The notes under the pieces: generated by a model
What the model was told of the DNA's origin: nothing
The model's input: only the letters and a program-made list of their open reading frames with translations
The model's database searches: none
Translations under genes and position numbers: made by a program
In this document: positions 36,880-50,300 of the stretch, piece by piece
How positions within the stretch are numbered: position 1 is the stretch's first letter
How the letters are laid out: every line of letters starts with the position of its first letter
NCBI GenBank assembly: GCA_022577435.1
Contig: JAKOON010000007.1
Location: 4,422,926 to 4,486,925 of the forward strand
DNA length: 64,000 nucleotides
Direction of reading: 5' to 3'
Source: Embiotoca jacksoni
Taxonomy: Eukaryota; Chordata; Actinopteri; Embiotocidae

Positions 36880-39800
36880 CTAGTGAGGGAGATTAAAAAA
36901 AAAAATTGTTTTTATCAAGTTAGATCAACATTTTTGATGGAGAGAATGAATGATGTTAGTGTGCCTATAGTAAAAATTGTACTTGTTGATTCAAGTCAAA
37001 AATATGAGTGAAAGGGCTGCCTTAAAGTTTTGGTTGTCAAGCCAAATAAACAGAATTTGTTTCTTCACACCAAATATCACCTGTTGTGTGACCCCTTGTT
37101 TTAGTTTGCCCAACTTAGATTTGTTAATACATTAAACTGCTATTTTATGTATTTTGCTGTAATTAGTTGAATTAACTTGAAATTAGTAAAACTTGTGTTT
37201 ATGTTGTGGAGAAAAATGTTTTTTTTTTTACAATGTCCCCCTTGTTAAGTAAACTACCTTTCCTGAAACCATGGCCAAATTTGAAAGATTTTTGATTTAA
37301 TAACAAATACCAGAGAATTAAAACCGGAAATAGGCTTTATTACATATATCTATATTCAGGACTATTGTATGGACCTGCTGCATTGTGCTGGTGATAGTTG
37401 ATGAGCTCTGCGATGGTGCTGAAATTGTGCTTTTCTGCCAGGTAAAACTGGCCCTGTGCAGTGGTGCAGATGTTGTAGTGTCTGCAGCTTCCACCGGTTT
37501 CCCTGCAGAGAGAATAAGAAGAGTAACTTTCAGTATATTTAGTCAACAGGTTTTCATTGACGCAGGAACCTGTCATTGACAGTATCATGCATGCATGAAC
37601 AGGTAAGATCTCCTCAGTGTAGTTCAGTTTGACATGAAAAAATATGATCCATGTTTTGCATGAATAATTTACATCTCTCTCCCTCTGTGAGCCACTATTT
37701 CCGCTTTGATTACAAACAGTTCTTCTTTTCATACGTTCACACATGACTGGAGTCAGCGGATACACTATATAAATGGCAGCAGTGTTTAACGCCACTGAGC
37801 TTACTCACCCGCCGCCCTTCGTGAGTAGCGACACAGTGTATTTCCCGGCCTTGCTTGAGTCCCGTACCAAGAAGCCTCCGTCTTTGTTCTGACAGCAGGA
37901 AACAACATAGAAGCATAAGTTTTAAATAAATAAAGTTCAGCTACTAATCTGTTGGTGCAAAAACATGTCAAATTCGCTCCCCTGTAACATTGTGTATGTT
38001 AGTCTTTGACTTTACCTCAGTCTTTAACAGCTTTTCTGCTTGGCTTCGGTTCATATTCTTGCAATACCAGCTGTGAAAATAAAGGGATTTATCATTTTTC
38101 ATAGACACTGGTTTTGCAGTATTTATTAATTCTATGATCAAATATATATTCATGTACAGAAATGGAACTTTTCAAAGAATTTATTTATATTTATTCTATA
38201 AGAACAAGTTTACAATGATTATATGACAGCAATTCAACAATGCAGAGACAGAACAAAAGTACTCATACTCACTCAAATCTTTCTAGCCCATTTTCTGCTT
38301 CCACAACATAATTACTTGGTATATAACCTTCTTTTCTGCAAAGGGAAACAAAAGATTTGAGCTTTTAATAAAATTTGCATACACACAGAAATACTCAAAT
38401 GTGCATTTTGGCTGGACCCTGAAGAGCTCACTAACGCAAGAAGCATCTCTTCAACAATTCTGACAAATAGAAATATATCTTCAATTTTCTATCACTCACA
38501 ATTAATTAAAGAAAATTTGAGTTTCTTACTAATTTTGTGCTAATTATACTGAAAATTGTTCTTAATTTCTTATTTATATGGCACTTCACTTTTGTGAGCA
38601 AGGTGCTTGTTGTCATTTCACTGTGGACAGCACTTTTCCCACTTCTTTTTGTGTGTTCTCAGGATCGTACATGTCTGCTGTAAATTCATCGCACTTGCTT
38701 CGCTTTGGGTCACAGGTCTCCTAATTTGTAGTCATCTCACCCATATTTGTCTTGGGCTCTCCACCAGTTGGCGTCTGACATCTCCAGGATGGTGTACTCC
38801 TCATCCTTCCTCAGCTCCAGGTCTTGAGCTGTCATGGGTGTGTAATTATACTCCGCTATGACAGTCATGCCCACAGAGGGGGCCGGTAGCTCAGGGGGCT
38901 GTGGAGGTAAAGGGCGACCAGGCTTTTCCTGAAACAACATAAGATTGTTGGATGTAATATAGAGCAAAACTAATTGTTCAATGTTAATTTGAAAGGGGCT
39001 GGGTTAATACCTCTGTTGGGGTTGGAGGAAGAGGTTTTCTGGATCCCCTTCGCTGAGATTGTTTAGGTGGAAAACCTATTAATGACATTTCATTTATACA
39101 TTTATTTGTTTTTGGTGCTGATCGTTTCAGATTTAAGCTAAAGGGAGTGTTCTTCTCACCATTCTTACTATCCAGCACTTTGCAGCCCATAGCTTGTTTA
39201 ACTTCCTGCTTGCAGCACAGCCACACCCCATCAACCCAGAAACAAGGATGGTACTTCTGCATCAGATCTTTGTTGAAGCGCACCACTGTGCACAAGTATG
39301 GACACACACGCACGCATACACACTACATTTACATTAAATCAACATTTGCATTTGCATGGGGGTGATGCCGGCATCGGACGATGATAAGATATGATCTAAT
39401 ATTGAGAAGACCGTATGAGACTGTAACTGACAAGATGCATAAATACAAGATACGCATGTGAATATAAACGCATATACTCACATTCTTTCAGCTTCTTTAT
39501 CCAATGAGCTCGAATATCTTCAGTCTTTGCAAAGATGTACAGTGGCCCTTCATCATAAATGATCTGTGGAAAAATCCACATTCCATCAAGACATTCAGTG
39601 ATTTTTATTCTTAAGCTGTTAAAAGTTAGTTGATGCATATACAGTAGCACATCTTATGTACAATATTGTGAAATATATTTCTCAGTTTTTTTTTCTCTGA
39701 TGCCAGTAAGACACTTTTTTTTTTTTACCACGTTACCTTTACTCAGGACAATTGCAACACCTGCACTGTCACTGAAAGCCCCAAATTCATCTGAGTACAA

Positions 39801-40633
39801 GAGACAGTTTCACTTCTTAACAATGGACTTTCACAATATGAACTATTGGAGGATTGGACCATTTTTGTCTGCCAAGAAAAAACACAGATACAAGGCTGTC
39901 TCATGTTGCATTGTGCAGCTTATTTGGTGTTTTTAAATAAATGTACAGTAAAGTGGGGAAAGTGTCAAATGCTTCATTTTTCTACAGTTTAAAAAATTAA
40001 TAATGTGCTACAAGACAGTTTTGCTGTTGCCAAATCTAAGCTGAAGTCTCTCTCCATCTCCAAGATGAACACCAGAGAAGATGTAGCATTGAAAGCAAAA
40101 ACTACATATATTTTGTACTTTGTTTAAGCAAGTGAGAAACTGTAAGAGATGGAATTATTCACATTGTATTTCATATTTGTTTATAACTTTACCGATTCAT
40201 CATCAGACAGTCTCTAAAAAGTTATTTTGTGTCTGAAATGTAAAAAGAGAAAGACGTCTACCTGGAATGCATACATGCGCTCTTGTGGGGCAGTGGGATC
40301 CGGCTGGACTGTCTCTACACACTTGATCTTCTCAAGGTCAACGGACCCTCTCAAACCTTTTCGCTTCTGCTTAACAGATGAGGAAACAGTCAAGTAACTC
40401 AGGGTAAACAGAAAGATGTTTGTTTGTCTTGAGGTTGCCAGCCAACATCATTCTGAAACAAATGTGATGCGTCTGCAGAGCCATATACGCACTTTTTTGT
40501 CAAGATCAAAATCGTAGTAGGCTATTTTCTCCTGGGTGAGAATAAACCATCTTTCCTTGTAGTTCAAAGGGGAGGTCTTCTTCTTCTGCTGAGATCTTTT
40601 GATGAAGAATTCCTCCAGTATACTGTCTGACAT
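34762..40633 (-). CDS. btk: btk, Bruton-type tyrosine kinase (Tec family)
   Basis: Cytoplasmic Tec-family kinase that binds PIP3 and acts below the B-cell receptor, phosphorylating PLC-gamma2. Seventeen coding exons sum to 1911 nt, 636 residues (human 659), with all phases joining. Domain order: PH (1 to about 110), zinc-binding Btk motif (H122, C133, C134, C144), Pro-rich RKPLPPTP, SH3 (about 194-250), SH2 (about 257-355, FLVRDSS) and kinase (about 378-632). Btk rather than Tec is supported by GSVDLEKIKCVETV, YDEGPLY, KYHPCFWVDG and YVLDDEYTSS, and by the timm8a/rpl36a/gla neighbourhood. The start is the only ATG before LEEFFIKRSQQKKK. The PH domain lacks about 17-20 residues present in human BTK. 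Exon blocks follow. Confidence 0.95.
37375..38928 (-). other. btk: btk exons for SH3 and SH2 domains
   Basis: Exons 38928-38741, 38335-38273, 38070-38016, 37888-37809 and 37502-37375. SH3 reads IAEYNY...LRKDEEYTILEMSDANWWRA...GYIPSNYV; the ALYDY-type Tyr that is autophosphorylated in human BTK (Y223) has a counterpart at 200 or 202. SH2 begins WYCKNMNRSQAEKLL and has the phosphotyrosine-binding Arg at 284 in FLVRDSSKAGKYTVS. The exon ending 37375 uses a weak donor (gtccat) but keeps phase and is forced by the protein. Confidence 0.92.
39011..40633 (-). other. btk: btk exons for PH domain, Btk zinc motif and Pro-rich linker
   Basis: Exons 40633-40493, 40366-40262, 39563-39482, 39285-39160 and 39075-39011. 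The first encodes KRSQQKKKTSPLNYKERWF, the PIP3-contact strand-loop; the Arg of KER matches human R28, mutated in agammaglobulinaemia. The second joins CVETVQPDPTAPQERMYAFQ directly to IIYDEG, giving a shorter loop than human BTK. The fourth carries the HPCFWVDG and LCC zinc ligands. The 700-bp intron between the second and third exons was checked for a missing loop exon and none was seen. Confidence 0.92.
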
Positions 40634-41701
40634 GATTCAGTCGGGATTAATCTACATTGGAACAAGTAATGAATGATTACGCTTGTAAAGGAATAACAGC
40701 AGCATAATACCTGGCTTAGCTGTGGGGAAACTAAACAGCATGTTCACACCTCGAATCAGACAGCAGTCATTGCACTGAGAGCTGTGACTGGCTCACCCAT
40801 TATCACTGTGGTTTGCGTTAGAAAGAAGTCTTAGAGTTTTGTTGCACTTCACACTTTATTATTCAGTCTTTACATTTCCTTTGAAAAGGATTTTACCAAA
40901 TCAATACCTGCATGTTCATAGAATCAGAGTAAATGCCACTATAACAGGTGAGACTACAGCTCTGGAAAGAGATGAATAGACATGCAGTGTGAGCACATAT
41001 CAGCGTGTGATTAGCTGTAATTTGCATAAACCCTGTTTTTAATGCCAGCAACATCCTCTGTGTCCAACATTACCCCCTGTGGCACATCTATTTCCCTCAT
41101 CTATATCATCCTGGTCATCATCAGTGTGACCCACATGTGAAGTGGTGTTTAAAGAAACAACATCTGAACAAAATGCGTTTACGGGCAGTCACATAAAGTA
41201 TTAATCTCACCATCACAAGGCTACTTTTCTCTCGCACACATTTACTCACACACATAATAACATTTGACATAGATCATAAGATAAGTAGGGCACATGAAAA
41301 AGGCTCTCTTTAGTTTATCGCAATGTGTTGTGTCTTGTTTTTAGTACGTTTTGCTGAAATGAAAGTTGCACCTTCTAACCAACACCAGATCAAAACTGAC
41401 ATGACAGCCAGAGGAGAGTGTAGCAGGGCAGAGAGAAACGTGTGTCTGATGATGGAAGATGATAAGGTAGACTCAAACGAACAAAAAAACTCAAAAAATA
41501 CTATGTTGATATATTGCAGAAAAACAAAGTTATGAATTCAGAAGATGAGTGTTTCATTGAGAAGTAACTGACAGTTAAGGAAGAAAATCACCTGAACTAA
41601 CTGAAAACAAGTTGGATGATGTTGCATAATTTATACACCAGCGAGAGGTCAGTGTGTATTCTGAGCACACATAACGAAACATACAAGTAGAGTCTGCTTC
41701 T

Positions 41702-41764
41702 GTGGTCATTTGGTTTGAATTGACTTCTGCAACCAGCAGAAGTCAATTCAAACCAAATGACCAC
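41702..41764. repeat. Perfect inverted repeat: 29-bp arms, 5-nt loop
   Basis: The left arm is 41702-41730, the loop AACCA is 41731-41735 and the right arm is 41736-41764. The arms are exact reverse complements over all 29 bp; the next outer pair (T and T) does not match. No target duplication or transposon end is visible around it. The arms are of ordinary base composition, not a simple repeat. Confidence 0.95.
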
Positions 41765-42889
41765 TTTCAGGAAAAACTTTTAGCACTGTTCACTAATGTA
41801 TTCCCATCAGGCGAAAACACATTGTTCTAAAATAAAACAAAAGTACACCGTGCACAAAAGGTGGGAAGTCGCAGTGTCACAGTGTCTGGTCAAATTTGAA
41901 CTATAAAATTATCAAACTCACGCTTGTCACACAGCTGAATGCTCATCGTCTCAGTCATATGTGCTTGCACTTCGGCGCAGCCTATTTTCAGCTTGTGAAC
42001 ACTTCCTTCTATTATCTGAACTGTAACACAACCAGAAGCTTCTGTCACCCTCTGCTAACCCGGAGTGGGACTTTTCTTCACACACTGACAATACCTTCTG
42101 GTTTTGTTTGTGCCATCATGAACAGACAGCGGTGTTCCTTATTCTGTGAAACATTGTTTACTCATTCCTCATTTGTCACCACCTATTTTCTCACATCACT
42201 AACGCGAGGGAAGGTCGACGAACTTTGATAACAGATAATCAAAACACTCTGCTTTCTTTGCCAGTGGTTAAGCCGAGGCTGTTGACTGGAAGTCTGCATC
42301 TATAATTTGATGTATCATACCAAAAGTAGATATTTTTGGTCTCTTCTGAGGGTAGTCGACTGTGGCTGACACAGACAAACTCATAGGGAAGTTGCATCAG
42401 TGTTGCACTGCAATATAATAGGAGAAGAAACCGAGTGCCCTGCACCACTTCTACCTTACATTTTCTGTCTTCCAAATGTGGATATCTATAATTTGCATGT
42501 TTGAAATGTATGTTACATATCTGAAATATATGCCTTTACACATCACCTCACCACTTAACACAGCACAACACAGCAGTACTTTGGCACTTTGCAGGGAGAC
42601 GTTTTTCTCACTTTCTCTTGCGTATCCTCTCTGATGGTTGTGTTCTTGTGTTGTGAAAGTCCATATCAAAATGTTTATCTGGTTCTCTATTTCACGACTA
42701 AAGTTAAAATCTGTAACTAGTCCTCATAAAACAAAACATAAATATCATAACAGGAAGCAGTACAACCCAGGTAGTAGCCAGAAACATCCCAGATGTAACC
42801 GTTTTAATCTCATATAGTCCTCCAATTACTGGAGAATACACATTTGTATATATTCGCCTGTATGTTACCTATTCATCTGTCAGAGTAAG

Positions 42890-43075
42890 CAGCAACAATA
42901 TTATATATACTGTATATACTGTGCATTTTATATTTTATATTTAATAATTTTACTGCTATTTTATTGCTTTCTATTATTCTATTATTTCTATTGCTTCCTG
43001 TATGCTGCTGCAGCGAAAAAAATATCCCCTCTGGGATTAATAAAGTAACTACCTAACCTAACCTAACCTAACCAA
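42890..43075 (+). mobile_element. 3' end of a truncated non-LTR retroelement with CCTAA tail
   Basis: The stretch GCTGCTGCAGCG, an A-run, then CCCTCTGGGATTAATAAAGT, followed by a short tandem tail (CCTAA repeated about four times, 43051-43073), matches the usual 3' end of teleost LINE/SINE copies, which finish in a microsatellite tail. AT-rich sequence precedes it. The left limit is uncertain and no reverse transcriptase frame is present. Family assignment is from memory. Confidence 0.6.
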
Positions 43076-43314
43076 CTAGTCTTCATACTCTGACAATTTG
43101 CCAACTGTCACTATTTATGTGTTGCAGAAATAATTCTGAATGCTCATGAATTTATGTTGTAACATAAAATGTGGTTTTTCATCTATCCACACGATGTCTG
43201 CTGTGTATGACACTGCAAACATGACCATATCATTAAAGACTTGTTTAACACGAACCTATCAAGATGCTCTCTTTCCTGATGTTTCCTGACAGATAAGTGG
43301 TGTGTGCAATAGCA

Positions 43315-43317
<3 letters not shown>

Positions 43318-43381
<64 letters not shown>
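43318..43381. repeat. (GT)n microsatellite, about 32 units
   Basis: Sixty-four bp of uninterrupted GT in the btk-rpl36a interval. The open frames across it (poly-Thr-His on the minus strand) are artefacts. Length polymorphism is likely. Confidence 0.95.
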
Positions 43382-43389
<8 letters not shown>

Positions 43390-44520
43390 AATGGTGAGTG
43401 AAGTCACAAGTTGGTCTAACTTCTAAATTCACTCTCACACATTTAGAAGCCACACATATTTAATATTGGTAATCTGTGAGGACACTGTCACTGTTAGGAC
43501 ACATACATACAAGGCGGTGGTGCATGTGGGACATTCCTCCAATTGCAGTTCATAAAAGATGCATGTAAGACAATTATTATGCATAAATTATAAAATAGAT
43601 AGCCACATGAAACTACTATCTGATTTAAATTCACCATATTGTATCACTAACCACTCTAGTGCTGCAAGATGTAGTTTTATGAAAGGTTAAGAAACATGCA
43701 ACAAGCTTTCAGTGCTGCCAGAAACAAAGCGGTGCATCATTCTCCTCAAAGCGTTCCAAAAAAGATGTAACATTGAGATTTAAGCAGATAATCTCAATAG
43801 GATTTGACTTTAAATTAGAAGTTTCGTGGGAAACACACTTTATTTAGGATTTGCCTTTAAATTGAATATTTGTGGATTTCAGAGTACTTGCACAAATCTA
43901 CATTAAACTTACTTCTACTTTTATCCAGTCTTTCAGATGAAATGCATTCACTTCTATCAATTATACTTCTTTGAACAAGGTGGGACTAAATATATTTCTG
44001 GACCAATATTCAAAGAGTGTTGTCACTTACCCAGACACCCGAAAGAGGTAAGCAGACAAACTATAGATGCTGAGGCTTGAAGCAGTGGCATGAACCTTTG
44101 CCTCAGTAGCTGGCTCTTCATAAAATGTGTGTTAGTCTGTGATGCAAGAAGTTTAAACACACCCACAGAGAGGAATCGACTCCGCTTACTTCCCCTTTTT
44201 CTTCCTGCTCATTTTCATATCAGCCCTCTGGACAGTTTTGGTGATGAGTGGAAGTGGCTAAACATTAACACAGGATCATATTTTCTGCATGTAGAGTGCA
44301 TATACAGTTTCATTTGAGGTGATTCTTATTCAATCCACTGCCAATTTGACTAATGCAGAGGAAAGAGTTACTAAACTTCAAATCAATAACTTTTGCAGGC
44401 ATTAGAAAGTCTAATCATCGTGTCTTATAAAGACTATACTGTATTTATAATCCAGCATTTTCCTTCAAGATTTTTTAGGCTCTTGGGTATTTGCTTGTTT
44501 TTGTGTTGTCCTGATATCCC

Positions 44521-44621
44521 CGGCCGCTAGGGGGCAGACGAACCAATTCACCGCCGACGTCTACTTTAAGAAGTGCTTCCGGCTTCAACCTTCCTCTTTT
44601 CCTCTGCATCGGGACGCAGCC
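44521..44621 (+). promoter_or_regulatory. rpl36a: rpl36a proximal promoter with 5'TOP tract and CTCF-like site
   Basis: The pyrimidine stretch CTTCCTCTTTTCCTCT (about 44590-44605), 17-32 bp before the ATG, is the kind of 5' terminal oligopyrimidine start used by ribosomal protein genes for mTOR-controlled translation. A CCAAT box lies at about 44543. CCGCTAGGGGGCAG at 44524-44537 fits the CTCF core with one mismatch. The transcription start is inferred. Confidence 0.6.
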
Positions 44622-46953
<2,332 letters not shown>

Positions 46954-47312
46954 ACTGTGGTCCAATCTTATGGGTGAAGCGGTCACAATTTTCAATAAAG
47001 GTATCAAAACATATCGGAGTCGAGTCCTTTCTTTTATCCCTTTTCCACATAGAGGTGGCAAATTCAAGCTTCATTTCGTGCGGTAATTTAAATGTTTTTC
47101 CCGAATTGTCTCGACATTAAACTGTAAATGTGCAAATATACTTTCCAGTTATTAAACACGTCTAAAAGTAGATGTAGCGTAATCATAGTGAAAAGGCTGA
47201 TTCAAGCCAACGGACTGAAACAAATTTATGCAGTCAAAGAAAAACATTTTGTATTTCTATTTAAAACGATCAAAAATAGGTCTTCCAGATAAGATCCATA
47301 ATCACCCGAGGA
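46954..47312. other. Convergent 3' interval of rpl36a (+) and gla (-)
   Basis: Only 359 bp separate the two stop codons. AATAAA at 46994-46999 serves rpl36a. I saw no AATAAA for gla on the minus strand in this gap, so its transcript may use a variant signal or run into the rpl36a 3' end. Confidence 0.5.
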
Positions 47313-50300
47313 CTACAAAACGGTGGCAGGCTTCTGTCTGACCGACAAGTCCTGCCAGTGCAGCTTGTGAAGCCTCCTAAAGTCGGCGTGGACGGGAGTG
47401 ACGGTCAGCAGAGCCGTGCCTGAAGGGTTGACGGATAAAACCATTTGGCTGTGTCGAGCCTGAACACCCATCTCCTTGTACCGAGGCAGAATCTGTGTGA
47501 CGTTGCACCCGGGGTCGCAAATCTTCCAGCCGGGAACGGCTCCGATGACGAACCCTCGAGGACCACCGATCTCCTGCTTGTTCAGCACGGCGACAGCCAG
47601 ACGGTTCTGAGCCAGAGGCCTCTCCCACACTTCAAAGCTGTCCACCTGTAGCGCAAATTGTGATTGTTTACTAGCGAGTAGCACTATTCCAGACCTCGAA
47701 TCCATGCTGCCAAAGCTGATCCCAAAGCATTGAGCATTTCTAAACGGGAACTACGGGCGCAGTCAGCGGCCGTTGCGAAAGGCAATCGTGCCGCGAGTCG
47801 CCTCTCGCACCCACCTCGGCAGTGCGGTATCCCTGCTCGGCCAGCGGATCCTGGCTGATGTCGATGATGCGTCTGTTCTGCAGCAGCTCCTTGGAGCGAG
47901 GACAAATGTCCCGCAGATCATTGGACATGAGCAGAGGGGCCGCCATGATGGTCCACAGTGCCATCTGGGACTCCTGCTGGTCGTGACTCAGGCCAAAGTT
48001 CCCAATTACGAGCTACAGAAATACACCAATCTCAAAATATGTAAATAACAAGGCAAGTCAGGCCTACAAACACGACGCTGTGCAACAATAAGCGACTGTT
48101 AAACCTTGTTTTTAAAAAAATGAGCCCGTGTATGCCCTGCTGGTGTGAAACTGGAAGCCATAAATGTGAAAAGGGCTGTAAATACAACACCCTCAACTGT
48201 CGCAATGAAATGTTTAAAGGAACAGTTTGATATCTTAAGAAATAAAGACACCTGATGTTTGGATTGTCTGGAAATGAGAAGACTGGCTCGGGTGTCAAAA
48301 GAAAACCAAATCCATCTACCTGTAAATGTCACAACTTTCTATTATATGTTATATTTGCTGAAAAATGTAAGTAATGAGGATACATTGTGGTTTTAGTTTG
48401 GTTTTAGATTAATAAGAGAGCGACATCAAAATGACCATACCTCCCAGCAACGAAGCAATTCACTGCATTGTTTCAAAATGTCAAACTATTCCTTTATGTG
48501 CCGGCGGACCTCGAGTTCACAAAAATCTGCACTTTATTGTCTCCAAAATGTTCAAATGTAGTAAAACGGCTCAATATTTTTGGAAGCCACTGGCACTGTG
48601 CTCAGTTCGAGGTCAAACAGAGTAGCGACCCAAGACCTGGAGAAAGGCAAGAGTACCATATCGGGGTCGTTCCATCCCCCAGGTCCGGCCGAGGGGACGA
48701 TGATGTCCTGATGAGACGCGGTCCACGCCAAGATGGACTTGACAGAGCTCCACGAGTCGTACACGTCGGCAAAGTTGCGCCAGTGGTTGCACGTTTCACG
48801 GATGGCTGTGTAGTTCGGCTGGAGGCAAAGAGATGCTCTTTCATGTCGTACAGTGCAAGGTGTACAGTCTTGCGGTTAAAGATCAGTAAAAGGCGTTCTT
48901 TATTTCTCCAGCATCCAGGAAAATACACCCAGGGATTGATGATTCGTGTTTAAATTTTAAGTCGTAAAGACAAATTCTCTCACCTGGTGGAAAGGCCACT
49001 CGTACAAAGGCCACTCACAGGAGTACAGGATACTTCTTCCAGTTTTGTTCAGTGCTTTTGACATGTTTATGTAGCCTTAACCAGGACAAATAACAGAAAG
49101 TAAGCCCTAGAAAACTTAGAATAACTTTATAAATGAGTCTAATAAGTTTCAGGCCAGATGAACCAGACAATTGGCATTAATAAAAGATGAAGTTAAAAGT
49201 CAAATGCCACAAAGACCGTATACTCAACAGATTTTGAAATATATCAGCAGGCCTTATAAAGTTAAACGAGTGATCAGAAATGACATCTTATGTTGAGATT
49301 GGTTCTGCAATGTTTGAATAAAATTCACTCTGAATTAAAAGCTCACCTTCTCCCAGCAAAGTCCACTCCATGAAGCAGCCGTCAAATTTGAGCAGATCCA
49401 CACCCCAGTCGGCGAATGTCTGAGCATCCGTCTCGTAGTAACCCAGACTGCCAGGGTATCCAGCGCAGGTGTTTTTCCCCACGTCTGCATAGATGCCCAA
49501 CTTTAGACCTTTAGAGTGGACCTAAAAATAGAAAAAGTACCTATTAATGCAATTTTTTTTTTTCAGCTCACAAGCCAACTGCAGTTACCTTCTGGGCAGG
49601 TAATGCCTTTGTACCAGTAGGGGGCGATGTTGCACAACTTGAAATCTTGACGCTTCGAGTACAGGCCACAACTGCTGCCTCAGTGGGCCTAAATATATCC
49701 CTTTCCTGGGGAGCGTTTTAGCTGTCTGTGCTGCTTCAGCCTGATGTAATGGTTTCCAGCTAAGAAAGCTTCTTTCTCCATTGTGACATTGTTAAGAGAA
49801 GCTCACTCCTACCTGAGACCGTATCCGCCTGCGTTATCTCCCCCCGGCTCCCCGTGCTGTATTTCTAACTACGAAACGTGAGACCTGTGGGCTCCACATC
49901 TGGTCCTTCATTATGTAAAATATTTGCAGGTCAGCTTGGATGGATGTATAATGAATATGTAATCTTGACTGTGTAATCACTTTTGCTTCTAGCGATATTT
50001 AACCAGGGCTTCTTGGAACTTTTTAACGTTTGCAAACTTAAGACACGCGTTTGACCTTTATATAACTATACTTTTCATAATGCAGCCAAAAGACTAGAAA
50101 CTACAGTTAAAAAAAAAAACAAAAAAACAGTCGTATCCTCTTGTTTTCCAGCTCGTGAAATAACGTAAAGTGGTTCTCACTTCAACTCGAGTCTCACTGA
50201 ATCCCTTTGATGTCTGCGGAGGAATTTTGGGCATTAATACTACATCCGCATTCAGAGTCTCCGGTCCTCTTTTACACCTGCTACTCACATAGCTGGCCAG

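Larger units (their letters stand above)
40634..44520. other. btk upstream / btk-rpl36a intergenic region
   Basis: About 3.9 kb without recognised coding sequence. It probably holds the btk promoter and one noncoding first exon, which I could not place. It also contains a perfect hairpin (41702-41764), a retroelement tail (about 42890-43075) and a long GT microsatellite (43318-43381). Open frames up to 110 codons (41896-42228 on +) show no recognisable domain. Confidence 0.5.

Noticed and set aside
37340..37795. 151-codon minus frame
   Set aside because: It is btk SH2 exon 37502-37375 extended into introns on both sides.
34762..40633. Tec rather than Btk
   Set aside because: The short PH loop and NYKER are Tec-like, but the zinc motif region, YVLDDEYTSS, the kinase domain and the timm8a/rpl36a/gla neighbours are those of Btk.
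41896..42228. 110-codon open frame on +
   Set aside because: No family resemblance, no promoter or splice signals; intergenic chance frame.
43051..43073. Interstitial telomere repeat
   Set aside because: The unit is CCTAA, not CCCTAA, and it directly follows a retroelement 3' end, so it is a LINE-type tail.
43183..43453. Minus-strand frames with long Thr-His runs
   Set aside because: They are translations of the (GT)n microsatellite.
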